Part shown: positions 55,955 to 64,000 of the stretch, piece after piece | How the letters are laid out: each line of letters begins with the position of its first letter | Position numbering within the stretch: position 1 is the first letter of the stretch | DNA from: Akkermansia massiliensis | Lineage (GTDB): Bacteria; Verrucomicrobiota; Verrucomicrobiia; Verrucomicrobiales; Akkermansiaceae | Assembly: GCF_023516715.1 (NCBI RefSeq) | Contig: NZ_JAMGSI010000001.1 | Coordinates: forward strand, 1,488,001 to 1,552,000 | Length of the DNA stretch: 64,000 nt | Direction of reading: 5' to 3' | Translations under genes and position numbers: made by a program | Notes under the pieces: generated by a model | Database searches by the model: none | Told to the model about the DNA's origin: nothing | Seen by the model: only the letters and a program-made list of their open reading frames with translations

Positions 55955-56881
55955 TTACTTGCCCAGAATTCCCTTGAAGTATTCCAGCGTTGTCGCCAGG
56001 CCTTCCGGCAGGGTGTGCTTGGGCTGCCACCCGGCGTTGCGGAGCTTGTCCGCACAGGCGCGGGAATGCTTCACGTCGCCGGCGCGTTCCGGAGCATGGA
56101 GCACCTTGGAGGAGGAACCCGCGGCCTTGATGATGTTCTGCGCCAGTTCTTCAATGGTGATCTGGCCGCCGTACCCGGCATTGAACACGCCGGTGACTTC
56201 CGGATGCTCCGCCACGAAGGTGAGGGCCCCCACGATGTCCTTCACGTAAATGAAGTCGCGCGTCTGGGTGCCGTCGCCGTACACGGTGATGTCTTCTCCC
56301 TTGACGGCTTTTTCAATGAAAATGGGCACCGCGGCGGCATAGGCCCCCTTGGGGTCCTGCCGGGGGCCGAAGACGTTGAAGAAGCGCACGGCGGCCGTGT
56401 TGACCTTGCCTTCCGCCCGGAACATGTTGAGGTAGTATTCCCCGTCCAGCTTGGTGATGGCATAGGGGCTCTTGGGTTCCGGGTACATGGTTTCCAGCTT
56501 GGGCACGGTGGGGTTGTCCCCGTAGATGGCGGCGGAAGACGCCAGCACGATTTTCTTAACCCCGGCGGCGGAAGCTTCCTCCAGCACGTTCAGGAGGCCG
56601 TTGACGTTGATGTCAATGCACTCGCTGATCTTGCTCATGGATTCCGGCACGGAGACGAGCGCGGCCATGTGGAAAATGTAGTCCACGCCCTGCACCGCCT
56701 GGCGAACCAGTTCGCGGTCGCAGATGGAGCCTTCAATGAAGGTGTGCTTGAGCCCGTCCAGGTTCTTGAGGTAGCCCGTGCGCAGGTTGTCCAGCACGCG
56801 GATTTCCTCCGCCTTGTCCTGATAGTGTTCCACAATGTGGGAACCGATGAATCCGGCGCCGCCGGTTACGAGAATCTTCAT
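55955..56881 (-). CDS. GalE-like NAD-dependent UDP-sugar 4-epimerase
   Basis: 308 residues from ATG 56881 (MKILVTGGAGFIG). Extended short-chain dehydrogenase: NAD-binding GGAGFIGSH, catalytic YAITK preceded by the Ser/Thr region LASSAAIYGD, and FNVFGPRQDP, a signature of GalE/WbpP-type epimerases. It probably interconverts UDP-GlcNAc and UDP-GalNAc and/or UDP-Glc and UDP-Gal. Third gene of an operon with a hexosamine-kinase-like protein and an NDP-sugar pyrophosphorylase, consistent with sugar salvage. The terminator lies directly downstream. Confidence 0.88.
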   Translation of the reverse strand: MKILVTGGAGFIGSHIVEHYQDKAEEIRVLDNLRTGYLKNLDGLKHTFIEGSICDRELVRQAVQGVDYIFHMAALVSVPESMSKISECIDINVNGLLNVLEEASAAGVKKIVLASSAAIYGDNPTVPKLETMYPEPKSPYAITKLDGEYYLNMFRAEGKVNTAAVRFFNVFGPRQDPKGAYAAAVPIFIEKAVKGEDITVYGDGTQTRDFIYVKDIVGALTFVAEHPEVTGVFNAGYGGQITIEELAQNIIKAAGSSSKVLHAPERAGDVKHSRACADKLRNAGWQPKHTLPEGLATTLEYFKGILGK

Positions 56882-56909
56882 GTGTTTTTCCGATGTTGGT
56901 AGGTATTGG

Positions 56910-58004
56910 TTAGTAGCGGTCCACAACGGCCTTCATTTCATCCATCTGCGCCTCGATGGATTCCACCAGGGCCATCTGCGTGCGGCAGCGGTCCAGGTTA
57001 TGTTCCGGGCGGTGAATCTTGAAGTACACGTCTCCGGACAGGTAGTCCGTCAGGAAGCGGATGCCGCATTCCATCGTGAGCAGCTTGCCGGAGAACGGCA
57101 GAAGGCTCTTTTCCAGGGGCGTCAGGAAGCTCTTGGCGGAGCTCAGGTAACCTTGAACCAGGGCCTCAAACATGAACATGCGCATCGTGACCTTGGAGAT
57201 GTCCTTTTCATCTTCCGCGGCGGGAGACGTGGCCGTGCGGATCATGTCCCCGAAGTCGTAAATGGCGGAGCCGGGCATCGTAGTGTCCAGGTCGATCACG
57301 CATATGCCTTCCCCGGTCACGTCGTCCAGCATCACGTTGTTCAGCTTGGTGTCGTTGTGCGTGCAGCGCAGGGGCAGTTCGCCGGATTTCAGGTAGTCCA
57401 CCACCAGATGGCAGTCAGCCTCACGGGAAAGGTACCAGTCTATTTCCTTCTGCACTTCCTTCACGCGGCCCAGGGGGTCGGACTGGATGGCTTCTTTCAG
57501 AGCCGCCAGGCGGGAAGTGGTGTTGTGGAAATCGGGGATGGTTTCAAACAGGGGTTCACCGGGAAGGTCCGCCGTGAGCTTCTGGAACTCGCCGAAGGCG
57601 CGCGCCGCTTCCTGGCACTGCCTGGTGGTTTCAATCTGGTCATAAGTGCGTGCGCGTTCAATGAACGGGTACACGCGCCAGCAGTTGCCGTCCGCGTCCA
57701 GGGCGTACGGCTTGCCGTCCACGGAGGGAACCAGCGTGAGGGTGCGGCGGTAGGCTTCCGGGCACTGCTCCTCCTTCAGGCGCTTCAGGGCGTGGTCCGT
57801 CACGCGCTTCACGTTTTCCATCAGGGGGATGGGCTGCTTGAACACGTTATGGTTCACGCGCTGGAGGATGTAGCGGAGGCGCTGCCCCGCCTGGTCCACC
57901 CAGATGCAGTAGGTGTCGTTGATGTGGCCGCTGCCGTAGGAGTAACCGTGGACGAAGTCGCCCCGGAGATCGAACAGGGATGATACAGCCTTGAGATCGT
58001 GCAT
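56910..58004 (-). CDS. N-acetylhexosamine kinase-like phosphotransferase (NahK-like)
   Basis: 364 residues with an aminoglycoside-phosphotransferase fold. The catalytic loop is CTHNDTKLNNVML and the metal-binding Asp lies in VIDLDTTMPG. A glycine-rich nucleotide loop near the start (HGYSYGSGHINDTY) and YILQRVNHNVFK match NahK, which phosphorylates GlcNAc or GalNAc at C1. The operon partners, an NDP-sugar pyrophosphorylase 12 bp upstream and a UDP-sugar epimerase 28 bp downstream, strengthen that reading. The exact sugar specificity is inference. Confidence 0.85.
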   Translation of the reverse strand: MHDLKAVSSLFDLRGDFVHGYSYGSGHINDTYCIWVDQAGQRLRYILQRVNHNVFKQPIPLMENVKRVTDHALKRLKEEQCPEAYRRTLTLVPSVDGKPYALDADGNCWRVYPFIERARTYDQIETTRQCQEAARAFGEFQKLTADLPGEPLFETIPDFHNTTSRLAALKEAIQSDPLGRVKEVQKEIDWYLSREADCHLVVDYLKSGELPLRCTHNDTKLNNVMLDDVTGEGICVIDLDTTMPGSAIYDFGDMIRTATSPAAEDEKDISKVTMRMFMFEALVQGYLSSAKSFLTPLEKSLLPFSGKLLTMECGIRFLTDYLSGDVYFKIHRPEHNLDRCRTQMALVESIEAQMDEMKAVVDRY

Positions 58005-58016
58005 GGGAAAAGAGGC

Positions 58017-58925
58017 TTAGTTGAGCTTTTCAGGGTATACGCCCTGCTTGATGAGTTTGTTGATGCCTTCCACAACCATGGGCTTGTCCCCGGGATAGGT
58101 CATGCCGAACCAGGTGGAGGAGGTGGGAAGAACGGCGCAGTCCGCGCGGTCTTCATGAATCAGGGCGTCCACCACGGTGGGAATGAAGCATTCGCTCTTG
58201 GGTTCCTGGCCGTGTTCCTTCAGGAAGTCAATGAAACGGTCTTCCGTCAGCTCAATAAAGGAGGGGGAGAAGAGCCAGAAGTTCATGGAAACCAGTTCGC
58301 CGGGGTCCACGGGCAGGCGTTCGCCCTTCAGGTTGTTGCCGCGCACCACGCCGTCTTCATCAGCCTGGATTTTCACGAATTCCTCCACGCCGTCCAGCAG
58401 GCCTTCCTTGATGGAGCAGATGCCGCGGTTCACGTCCCCGTTGTCGGAGAGGGTGTTCTTCAGCGGATAGCCGATCATGCCGTAATGGGCCTTCCCGGGT
58501 TCATCCGTGGTGGAGGTCAAGAACTTGGCGGCCTGCACAAAGGCATCCGCCCCGTAAAAGTCATCCGCGTTCACCACGGCAAAGGGTTCCTTTACCACGT
58601 GGCGGGCGGCGCGCAGGGCGTGGGCGGTGCCCCAGGGCTTTTCACGTCCTTCCGGCACGGAAAAGCCTTCAGGCAGGTCGTCCAGGGACTGGAAGGCGTA
58701 ATCCACCTCAATCTTGCCGGCAAAGCGGCTGCCGACCTTTTCCTTGAAAATATCTTCAAAGTCACGGCGGATAATGAATACCACTTTTCCAAAACCGGCC
58801 CGGATGGCATCATAAACAGAATAGTCGAGAACGACTTCACCATTGGGACCCATCGGGTCAAGTTGCTTGAGACCGCCGTAACGGCTACCCATACCAGCTG
58901 CTAAAACAAGAAGTGTAGGCTTCAT
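58017..58925 (-). CDS. NDP-sugar pyrophosphorylase (nucleotidyltransferase)
   Basis: 302 residues. Couples a sugar 1-phosphate to a nucleoside triphosphate. The N-terminal signature LAAGMGSRYGGLKQ is the GxGxR loop of nucleotidyltransferases; KVVFIIRRDFEDIF and VVNADDFYG (metal-binding Asp pair) follow. The C-terminal half has FWLFSPSFIE. It lacks the extended C-terminal beta helix of GlmU, so acetyltransfer is not expected. First gene of the operon, so the hexosamine-1-phosphate made by the kinase is its likely substrate, giving UDP-HexNAc or UDP-Gal/Glc. Confidence 0.88.
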   Translation of the reverse strand: MKPTLLVLAAGMGSRYGGLKQLDPMGPNGEVVLDYSVYDAIRAGFGKVVFIIRRDFEDIFKEKVGSRFAGKIEVDYAFQSLDDLPEGFSVPEGREKPWGTAHALRAARHVVKEPFAVVNADDFYGADAFVQAAKFLTSTTDEPGKAHYGMIGYPLKNTLSDNGDVNRGICSIKEGLLDGVEEFVKIQADEDGVVRGNNLKGERLPVDPGELVSMNFWLFSPSFIELTEDRFIDFLKEHGQEPKSECFIPTVVDALIHEDRADCAVLPTSSTWFGMTYPGDKPMVVEGINKLIKQGVYPEKLN

Positions 58926-58937
58926 AATACGCGGGTC

Positions 58938-58965
58938 ATTATGACCAAGCCTCCCCGTTTGGCAA
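58938..58965 (-). promoter_or_regulatory. Promoter of the sugar-nucleotide operon
   Basis: -35 TTGCCA (58965-58960), 16-bp spacer, -10 CATAAT (58943-58938), 12 nt to the ATG at 58925. The predicted leader is about 5 nt. Confidence 0.55.
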
Positions 58966-59000
58966 CTGGAAAATGCCGGAAAACCGGAGAAATCCGCCCG

Positions 59001-59720
59001 TTAAAAAACGTAAGAGCACCAAAGGCCCAGCACCACTTTTTTGAAATCGTCCCGCCCGTAGCCGCAATACCACCCCAGGAAAGGCTCCAACCGCAGACTG
59101 CCGGAAACGGCCCACCGCGCGCCCGTGCGCACCATCAGTTCCTTCAAGCCGTTTCTCCCCAGGTAATCATGGGAAAACCCCAGGGAAACCGTATTCACCA
59201 TGGCGACGGATTCACACAGCAGGGGCTGCCAGGTAACGCCCCACTGGGAGTACATCCCCTCCTGCCCGGAATCATACAGGAAAGAGCCGCTGAAGGACCA
59301 GGACGGCATGGGGTTCCACTTGAGGGACAGGCCGGGCTCCGTCCCGGTTTTCAGGGGGCAGGAATCATACCACTGCCCGTTGACAAACAGTCCGGCTGTA
59401 CACTCGTCCGCCAGGTAATACTGAAGTTCCCCGTGCAGGGTGGTCTGGCTGAAATTGCGCCCCTGCCAGTTGCGGATGGCGAAGAGTTCCCCGCTGACCG
59501 CCCAGGAATCCGACAGGGAGGCCCCGCCGGAAATCTGGCCTTCCACGGAATTGGGCCCCATCTTTTCCCCGCGGTGGATGTAGTCCGAACGGTAGCCGCC
59601 CAGCAATTCCCCACCCATGCGGATGGGGGAACGGCCGTCCACCTCCGTCAGGGGCGGGGGTCCGTCATACCCCCGTACGGCCTGCACGGCGCAGCACAGG
59701 ATGATGGGAAACAGCCTCAT
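59001..59720 (-). CDS. Outer-membrane beta-barrel-like protein
   Basis: 239 residues with a short signal peptide (MRLFPIILCCAVQAVRG). Alternating hydrophobic strands with aromatic belts (YRSDYIHRGEK, LHGELQYYLAD, LFVNGQWYDS, FLGWYCGYG) and a C-terminal Phe (LGLWCSYVF) match small outer-membrane beta barrels. No family name can be given. It is 75 bp upstream of the sugar operon on the same strand. TTAAAA ends 7 nt before the ATG with a weak TTGGTG 17 bp upstream, so its own short-leader promoter is possible. Confidence 0.7.
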   Translation of the reverse strand: MRLFPIILCCAVQAVRGYDGPPPLTEVDGRSPIRMGGELLGGYRSDYIHRGEKMGPNSVEGQISGGASLSDSWAVSGELFAIRNWQGRNFSQTTLHGELQYYLADECTAGLFVNGQWYDSCPLKTGTEPGLSLKWNPMPSWSFSGSFLYDSGQEGMYSQWGVTWQPLLCESVAMVNTVSLGFSHDYLGRNGLKELMVRTGARWAVSGSLRLEPFLGWYCGYGRDDFKKVVLGLWCSYVF

Positions 59721-59823
59721 GAAGGCCTTTTAACACAATCCCCTGCACCGCACCAACGCCAAAACGGTGCATGCACATTCTCCGGGCTTGGCAAAAGGGG
59801 AATCTGCCCTTACCCTCTCGCGC

Positions 59824-60516
59824 ATGATTCATTTCACCCTGTTCGGGATACCTGTTTACATCCGCCCCAGCTTCTGGGTGGTGCTGGCCATCTTCGGCGG
59901 CGCTCTCAGCATCAACAGTGTGGAAGGCCTCATTTATCCGGCCCTGTTCGTCATTGCCGGCTTCGTCGCCATCCTGTCCCATGAAATGGGGCACGCGCTG
60001 GTGGGCCGCAGGCTGGGCGGGGGCCAGCAGACGATCGTTCTGGAACTCTTCGGCGGCCTGACGAGCAGCCACGGCATGCAGCTGACCCGCGGAGGAAGGG
60101 CCCTCATGATTCTGGCGGGCCCCATGATGACCCTGCTGCTGGGCATCATCAGCCTGTGGATTACCTGGAACATCGTCGCCCCGGTCATGACCGCGCACAA
60201 CCTGACCTTCTGGGACCTGGCCATCAGCCCCTTCACGGCGGCGGCCATCTCCCCCCAGCTTTACATCCTCTCCTGCCTCATCATGATCGGGGAATGGTGG
60301 ACGATCCTGAACCTGCTGCCCATCTACCCCCTGGACGGCGGCCAGCTGATCGCCCAATTCATCCGCTCCCCCAAAAAAGTGTTCATGACCGGATTCATCA
60401 CGTCCATCATTATCGGGCTGCTCAGCTTCCAGCTCTTCCACGGCTACTTCATTCCCATATTCATGGCCCTCTTCGCCTACAGCAATTACCGGGAATACAG
60501 AAACGCCCCCTTTTAA
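59824..60516 (+). CDS. Site-2-protease-family membrane metallopeptidase (M50)
   Basis: 230 residues from ATG 59824 (MIHFTLFGIPVYIR). Zinc motif HEMGH in ILSHEMGHALVG near residue 57 and the second metal site NLLPIYPLDGGQ near residue 168. Several membrane helices surround both. The short form without PDZ or CBS domains is close to small M50 proteins of unknown target; intramembrane proteolysis in regulation is the family role. Followed by proS after 54 bp; divergent from the outer-membrane protein gene. Confidence 0.9.
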   Translation: MIHFTLFGIPVYIRPSFWVVLAIFGGALSINSVEGLIYPALFVIAGFVAILSHEMGHALVGRRLGGGQQTIVLELFGGLTSSHGMQLTRGGRALMILAGPMMTLLLGIISLWITWNIVAPVMTAHNLTFWDLAISPFTAAAISPQLYILSCLIMIGEWWTILNLLPIYPLDGGQLIAQFIRSPKKVFMTGFITSIIIGLLSFQLFHGYFIPIFMALFAYSNYREYRNAPF

Positions 60517-60570
60517 TATTCCGAGCTTCCTTTGCGGGCCGCGCCCGCTCCATTCAACATACCATCCAAT

Positions 60571-62091
60571 ATGTCTCAACAAACTGCAATCACCCCCACC
60601 CGCGCCCAGGACTTTCCCGAGTGGTACCAGCAAGTCATCAAGGCCGCCGACATGGCGGAGAATTCCGAGGTGCGCGGCTGCATGGTCATCAAGCCGTGGG
60701 GCTACGCCATCTGGGAACTCATCCAGAAGGACCTGGACCAGCGCTTCAAGGACACCGGCCATACGAACGCCTACTTCCCCCTCCTGATTCCGATTTCCTA
60801 TCTGGAAAAGGAAGCGGAACACGCTGAAGGCTTCGCCACGGAATGCGCCGTGGTCACCCACCACAGGCTGGAAGCGCAGAAGGATGAAGCCACCGGAAAG
60901 ACCCGCATGATTCCCACCGGGGAGCTCACGGAGCCCTTCGTCATCCGCCCCACCTCGGAAACCGTCATCGGCGCGGCCTTCGCCCGCTGGACGTCCAGCT
61001 ACCGCGACCTGCCCCTCAAGGTGAACCAGTGGTGCAACGTGATGCGCTGGGAAATGAGGCCCCGCATCTTCCTGCGCACGGCCGAATTCCTGTGGCAGGA
61101 AGGCCACACGGCCCATGAAACCCGGGAGGAGGCCATTGAGGAAACCCTCACCATGCACAAGGTTTACGAGGACTTCCAGCGGGATGTGCTCGCCATTCCC
61201 ACCATCCCCGGGGAAAAAACGGAGGCGGAACGCTTCCCCGGCGCGGAACAGACCTACACGGTGGAAGCCATGGTGCAGGACCGCAAGGCCATCCAGGCCG
61301 GAACCTCCCACTTCCTGGGGCAGAACTTCTCCAAGTCCCAGAACATCTGCTTTGCCGGGAGGGACAATACCCAGCAGTTCGCCTGGACCAGCTCCTGGGG
61401 CGTCTCCACCCGCATGATCGGTGCGCTCATCATGATGCACTCCGACGACGACGGCCTGGTCTGCCCGCCCCGCGTGGCTCCCCAGCAGGTCGTCATCATC
61501 CCCGTTACGCCCAAGGAAGAAAGCCGCCAGGCCATTCTGGACCACTGCGAGGAACTGGCACGCACCCTCCGCGCCAAGAATTTCCATGGCCAGCCGCTCC
61601 GCGTACTGGTGGACAGGCGCGACCTGGGCGGCGGCGCCAAGAAATGGGAATGGGTGAAGAAGGGAGTGCCCGTGCGCCTGGAAATCGGCCCCCGGGACCT
61701 GGAAAAAGGCTCCGTCTGCCTCCAGCGGCGCGACCTGCCCGTCAATGAAAAATCCTTTGTTCCGGAAAAGGAACTGGTTGAGACCGTCACGGACATTCTC
61801 CAGAACATCCAGGATACTCTGCTTCAGCGGGCCATCGCCTTCCGGGACGCCCACATCCGCCCCGCCTCCACCCTTCGGGAACTGGAAGAAAACTTCTCCG
61901 GAGAAGGAGACGCCGATTGGCTCCAGGTGCCGTGGGACGGCTCCCCGGAAGAGGAAGAGGAACTCGCCAAGCGCCTGCGCATCTCCATCCGCTGCATCCC
62001 GCTCGGCGAACTGGGCCGCGGGGAACCCGCTCCCTGCATCCTCACCGGCCGCATGACGGAACGCCGCGTCCTCTGGGCCAGAAGCTACTAA
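60571..62091 (+). CDS. proS: Prolyl-tRNA synthetase, archaeal/eukaryotic-type
   Basis: Charges tRNA-Pro with proline. 506 residues from ATG 60571. It lacks the ~180-residue editing insertion of typical bacterial ProRS. Class II motifs: motif 2 WEMRPRIFLRTAEFLWQEGHTAH, and AFARWTSSYRDLPLKVNQW upstream. The anticodon-binding domain (APQQVVIIPVTP) and a C-terminal domain without the usual terminal Tyr-containing archaeal tail follow, ending WARSY. This ProS form is found in scattered bacteria. The protein begins MSQQTAITPTRAQDFPEWYQ. It may be co-transcribed with the M50 gene. Confidence 0.94.
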   Translation: MSQQTAITPTRAQDFPEWYQQVIKAADMAENSEVRGCMVIKPWGYAIWELIQKDLDQRFKDTGHTNAYFPLLIPISYLEKEAEHAEGFATECAVVTHHRLEAQKDEATGKTRMIPTGELTEPFVIRPTSETVIGAAFARWTSSYRDLPLKVNQWCNVMRWEMRPRIFLRTAEFLWQEGHTAHETREEAIEETLTMHKVYEDFQRDVLAIPTIPGEKTEAERFPGAEQTYTVEAMVQDRKAIQAGTSHFLGQNFSKSQNICFAGRDNTQQFAWTSSWGVSTRMIGALIMMHSDDDGLVCPPRVAPQQVVIIPVTPKEESRQAILDHCEELARTLRAKNFHGQPLRVLVDRRDLGGGAKKWEWVKKGVPVRLEIGPRDLEKGSVCLQRRDLPVNEKSFVPEKELVETVTDILQNIQDTLLQRAIAFRDAHIRPASTLRELEENFSGEGDADWLQVPWDGSPEEEEELAKRLRISIRCIPLGELGRGEPAPCILTGRMTERRVLWARSY

Positions 62092-62342
62092 TTTCCCATT
62101 GACTCCCTCTCTTCACGGGACTGTTCCAGGGCACGGAAAACGCGCCTTCCGAAACAGCCCCGTTTTTTATGGAAACAGGGAGTTCTTCAAGATTTTACAC
62201 ATTCTTTCCGCAAAAACCGCTTCATTTCGGACACCGACGCCATTCTGCCGTTATAAGGGATAAATACATGCTCTTCCGGTTAAGACCACACCGAGATGCC
62301 GACCACAGTCATCCCTTGGAGGATTGCGTCCCCTGATGGCGG

Positions 62343-62564
62343 GACAAAAGGGACAACCTGCTGGCCTTCGCCCGGTTGAAAGCGCAGACCGGCCTGGACT
62401 CGGAAGACCTGCTGGCGGAAAACGTCAAGCGGCTCGTCCGCGCCGTGGCGGAAAACCGCCTGGCCCCGGAGCCGGATGAATTCACCCCGTACGCCTTTAC
62501 CGTCATCCGGATGCCCCAGGCCCAGCAACTGCTGAAACCTACGGAACCACGCTGCAAACGATCG
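62343..62564 (+). pseudogene. Possible sigma-factor-like remnant
   Basis: The open frame reads DNLLAFARLKAQTGLDSEDLL and, further on, TPYAFTVIR, which resembles region 2 of a small sigma factor (core-binding helix, then the -10-contacting helix). There is a stop just upstream and no region 4 follows. Its frame runs on into an ankyrin-like block. Low-certainty reading; 62092-62342 holds only a weak AAAACG/CGTTTT hairpin after proS. Confidence 0.35.
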
Positions 62565-62904
62565 GTTAACGAAGATACGGCGCTCAAGAACACCATCTGC
62601 CGCGGCAATACGGAGCAGGTTAATTTTATCTGGAACAGGGAGCCAACGTCAATGCCGTACATAGGGGACGATTTCCATGCTGGACCACGCCAGGAACCGC
62701 CATGACGCCGCCAAGGAAAAACTGTTGCTGAAACATGGAGCCAAAACGGCCTCGGAACTGAACGAGCAACAAAACGCCGCCTTCCCCGAAGTCAAACCGG
62801 AACAACCGGAAAAAGCAGCATGGCACCTTCCCGTCCTCCCCGCTCCTTCCACAGAAGCATCAGTCCTCTTTAAAAGGTACGGCAGCATGGCCCTATTCCG
62901 GTGA
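62565..62904 (+). pseudogene. Ankyrin-repeat protein remnant with two frameshifts
   Basis: Three frames read in order give one ankyrin protein: NEDTALKNTICRGNTEQVNF (frame ending near 62628), then LEQGANVNAV (next frame, from 62630), then LDHARNRHDAAKEKLLLKHGAK (third frame, from 62680). These match the ankyrin pattern of TAL, GAN-VNA, LDHA and LLLKHGA. At least two indels therefore broke the gene. It sits just before tRNA-Gly and an integrase, a typical spot for decaying accessory genes. Confidence 0.6.
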
Positions 62905-62929
62905 ACATGAATTTTTCTCTAAAAAAATC

Positions 62930-62957
62930 TTGCCAAATCCGGATAACCCTATATATT
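62930..62957 (+). promoter_or_regulatory. tRNA-Gly promoter
   Basis: -35 TTGCCA (62930-62935), 16-bp spacer, -10 TATATT (62952-62957), about 39 nt before the mature tRNA. Confidence 0.6.
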
Positions 62958-62996
62958 TTCTGCCACACGGATGCCGCAAGGCTCCGGTCATCCAAA

Positions 62997-63071
62997 GCGG
63001 ATGTAGCTCAGGGGTAGAGCGCAACCTTGCCAAGGTTGATGTCGTGGGTTCGAATCCCATCATCCGCTCCA
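62997..63071 (+). tRNA. tRNA-Gly (anticodon GCC)
   Basis: GCGGATG acceptor paired with CATCCGC, D-arm GCTCAGGGGTAGAGC, anticodon loop TTGCCAA, T-arm GGGTTCGAATCCC and an encoded CCA. All stems pair. An integrase begins 118 bp downstream, so the 3' end is the probable attachment site of the next island. Confidence 0.95.
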
Positions 63072-63080
63072 AAAGTTTCT

Positions 63081-63155
63081 GTAAGAAAACCTACGCAAAC
63101 CTTGATATTGCTAGGGATTATAAATAAAGTACACGTAAGAAAACTTACGTAAACC
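63081..63155. repeat. 21-bp direct repeats and palindrome between tRNA-Gly and the integrase
   Basis: GTAAGAAAACCTACGCAAAC at 63081 and GTAAGAAAACTTACGTAAAC at 63135 differ at two positions. The second copy contains the palindrome ACGTAAG-AAAA-CTTACGT (63133-63150). These look like arm-type binding sites for the integrase or for an excisionase. Confidence 0.6.
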
Positions 63156-63189
63156 ATATTACAAAACCCTTACAGGAAATATTACAGGT

Positions 63190-64000
63190 ATGAGCAAGCC
63201 TTTCTACAGCGGCCGTCTGTCCATCAACAAGGAAAAATCTTCTCCCTATTGGATGGTAACATTCCAGGGACCGGACGGCAAGATGCGGCGGCGCTCCACC
63301 AAGGTGCCCGTCAATGGCGGTGAGTTCGAGGGCGACCGCATCACAGCCAAGCTGGCGGAACGGCTCGCCTACCAGCGGGGCGTGCAGATTGCCTGTGCGG
63401 AGGCGGAAGAATATCAGGCGCACAATAATGTTTCCGTGCGGGCCTGGTGCGACGACTACGTGAGGCGCAAGGCGGCGCTGGTGTCGGAAGACACGGCACG
63501 GAACGCCAGGACGGCCTACAAGCATTTCTACGCTTATCTGGGCGGTCGGGCTGATGCCCCGCTACGCCTGATCACCAAGGCGGACATCAAGGGCTTCGTG
63601 GCAGCTCGCCGTGAAGAGGTGCGCCAGAAGACGGTGGCCAAGGATTTGGCCGCCCTTTCCCAGGCATTCACAGACGCCGTGGATTCCGAAGTGATTGACC
63701 GCAACCCGTGCACCGGCGTTTCCATACCTCCGGACCGCGCGGGCGAGAAACTGCACAAGGAAGCGTTCACTCTTGACGAGATACGCTACATGATTGAGCA
63801 TTTCCCTCCCCTGTGGAGTTCCGCGGTACGCTGCTCATTTGAGACCTTCGGCCAGAGGCTGGGGGATATTTTGAGGTTGAATTGGAGTCAATTTGACTGG
63901 GAGCGCCGCGTCGTGCGCTTTGACACAGGCAAGACGGGGCGCTGGATGGACCAACCCATGAGAGAAGGCTTTTACCAGTGGGCGCTTGCCCGCTGGAAGG
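63190..64000 (+). CDS. Tyrosine recombinase (integrase), C-terminus beyond the window
   Basis: At least 270 residues from ATG 63190 (MSKPFYSGRLSINKE). An N-terminal arm-binding-type region (WMVTFQGPDGKMRRRSTKV) and a core-binding SAM-like domain (ARTAYKHFYAYLG, TVAKDLAALSQAFTDAV) lead into the catalytic domain; the first catalytic Arg box is visible in ETFGQRLGDILRLNW, and the Lys in DTGKTGRW. The HxLR and Tyr boxes lie past the window end. Directly after tRNA-Gly, it should integrate its island into the tRNA 3' end. The older remnant at 13596-14010 is the equivalent gene at tRNA-Met. Confidence 0.93.
   Translation, partial: MSKPFYSGRLSINKEKSSPYWMVTFQGPDGKMRRRSTKVPVNGGEFEGDRITAKLAERLAYQRGVQIACAEAEEYQAHNNVSVRAWCDDYVRRKAALVSEDTARNARTAYKHFYAYLGGRADAPLRLITKADIKGFVAARREEVRQKTVAKDLAALSQAFTDAVDSEVIDRNPCTGVSIPPDRAGEKLHKEAFTLDEIRYMIEHFPPLWSSAVRCSFETFGQRLGDILRLNWSQFDWERRVVRFDTGKTGRWMDQPMREGFYQWALARWK

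Overview
The window is a high-GC chromosomal segment that fits Akkermansia muciniphila or a close relative (Verrucomicrobiota, PVC superphylum). Three things point there: secreted mucin-glycan hydrolases (GH29 and GH95 fucosidases, a Tat-exported GH109 enzyme), chlamydia-like features (a double-length UvrA, a long SecA), and start codons that mostly lack a Shine-Dalgarno sequence. The species call is an inference from gene content; no search was run.

Layout. 1-5.5 kb (minus): tandem-duplicated uvrA, a secreted protein and a lipoprotein. 5.7-10.3 kb (plus): secA and an N-acetylglutamate-synthase-like gene. 10.3-14.2 kb: an accessory island ending at tRNA-Met(CAT). It holds a frameshifted XRE antitoxin remnant, a RelE/HigB-like toxin with its antitoxin, a very AT-rich gene with a TIR/DUF4062-like C-terminus (candidate defence effector), and a broken tyrosine recombinase beside the tRNA. 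14.4-24.3 kb: NUDIX hydrolase, dnaA, then a six-gene run made of a Gld-like ABC system (ATPase, permease, GldG-like and DUF4340 proteins), Nif3 and an RluD-type pseudouridine synthase. 24.4-32.3 kb: TlpA-like thioredoxin, a secreted protein, pheA, GH29 fucosidase, ligA, pgsA. 32.6-38.4 kb: Fic protein with a palindromic operator, DEAD-box helicase, a secreted protein, GH109. 38.7-47.1 kb: GNAT/YoaP protein, GH95 fucosidase, EboE-like protein, a degenerate M28 peptidase lipoprotein, an MFS transporter, rpoN. 47.3-55.6 kb: SGNH hydrolase, mntP, two large secreted proteins, a small acidic protein, rarA and a small membrane protein. 55.9-58.9 kb (minus): a three-gene operon (NDP-sugar pyrophosphorylase, hexosamine-kinase-like protein, GalE-like epimerase) that looks like salvage of sugars released from mucin. 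59-62.1 kb: outer-membrane protein, M50 protease, proS. 62.3-64 kb: gene remnants (sigma-like, ankyrin), tRNA-Gly(GCC) and an intact integrase that runs off the window, marking a second island.

Functional picture. Secreted fucosidases and the GH109 enzyme would trim mucin glycans, and the kinase/pyrophosphorylase/epimerase operon could return the amino sugars to UDP-HexNAc pools. The most general regulatory observation is that many monocistronic genes have sigma70-type promoters whose -10 box ends only 6-12 nt before the start codon, which implies leaderless or nearly leaderless mRNAs. This agrees with the missing Shine-Dalgarno sequences.
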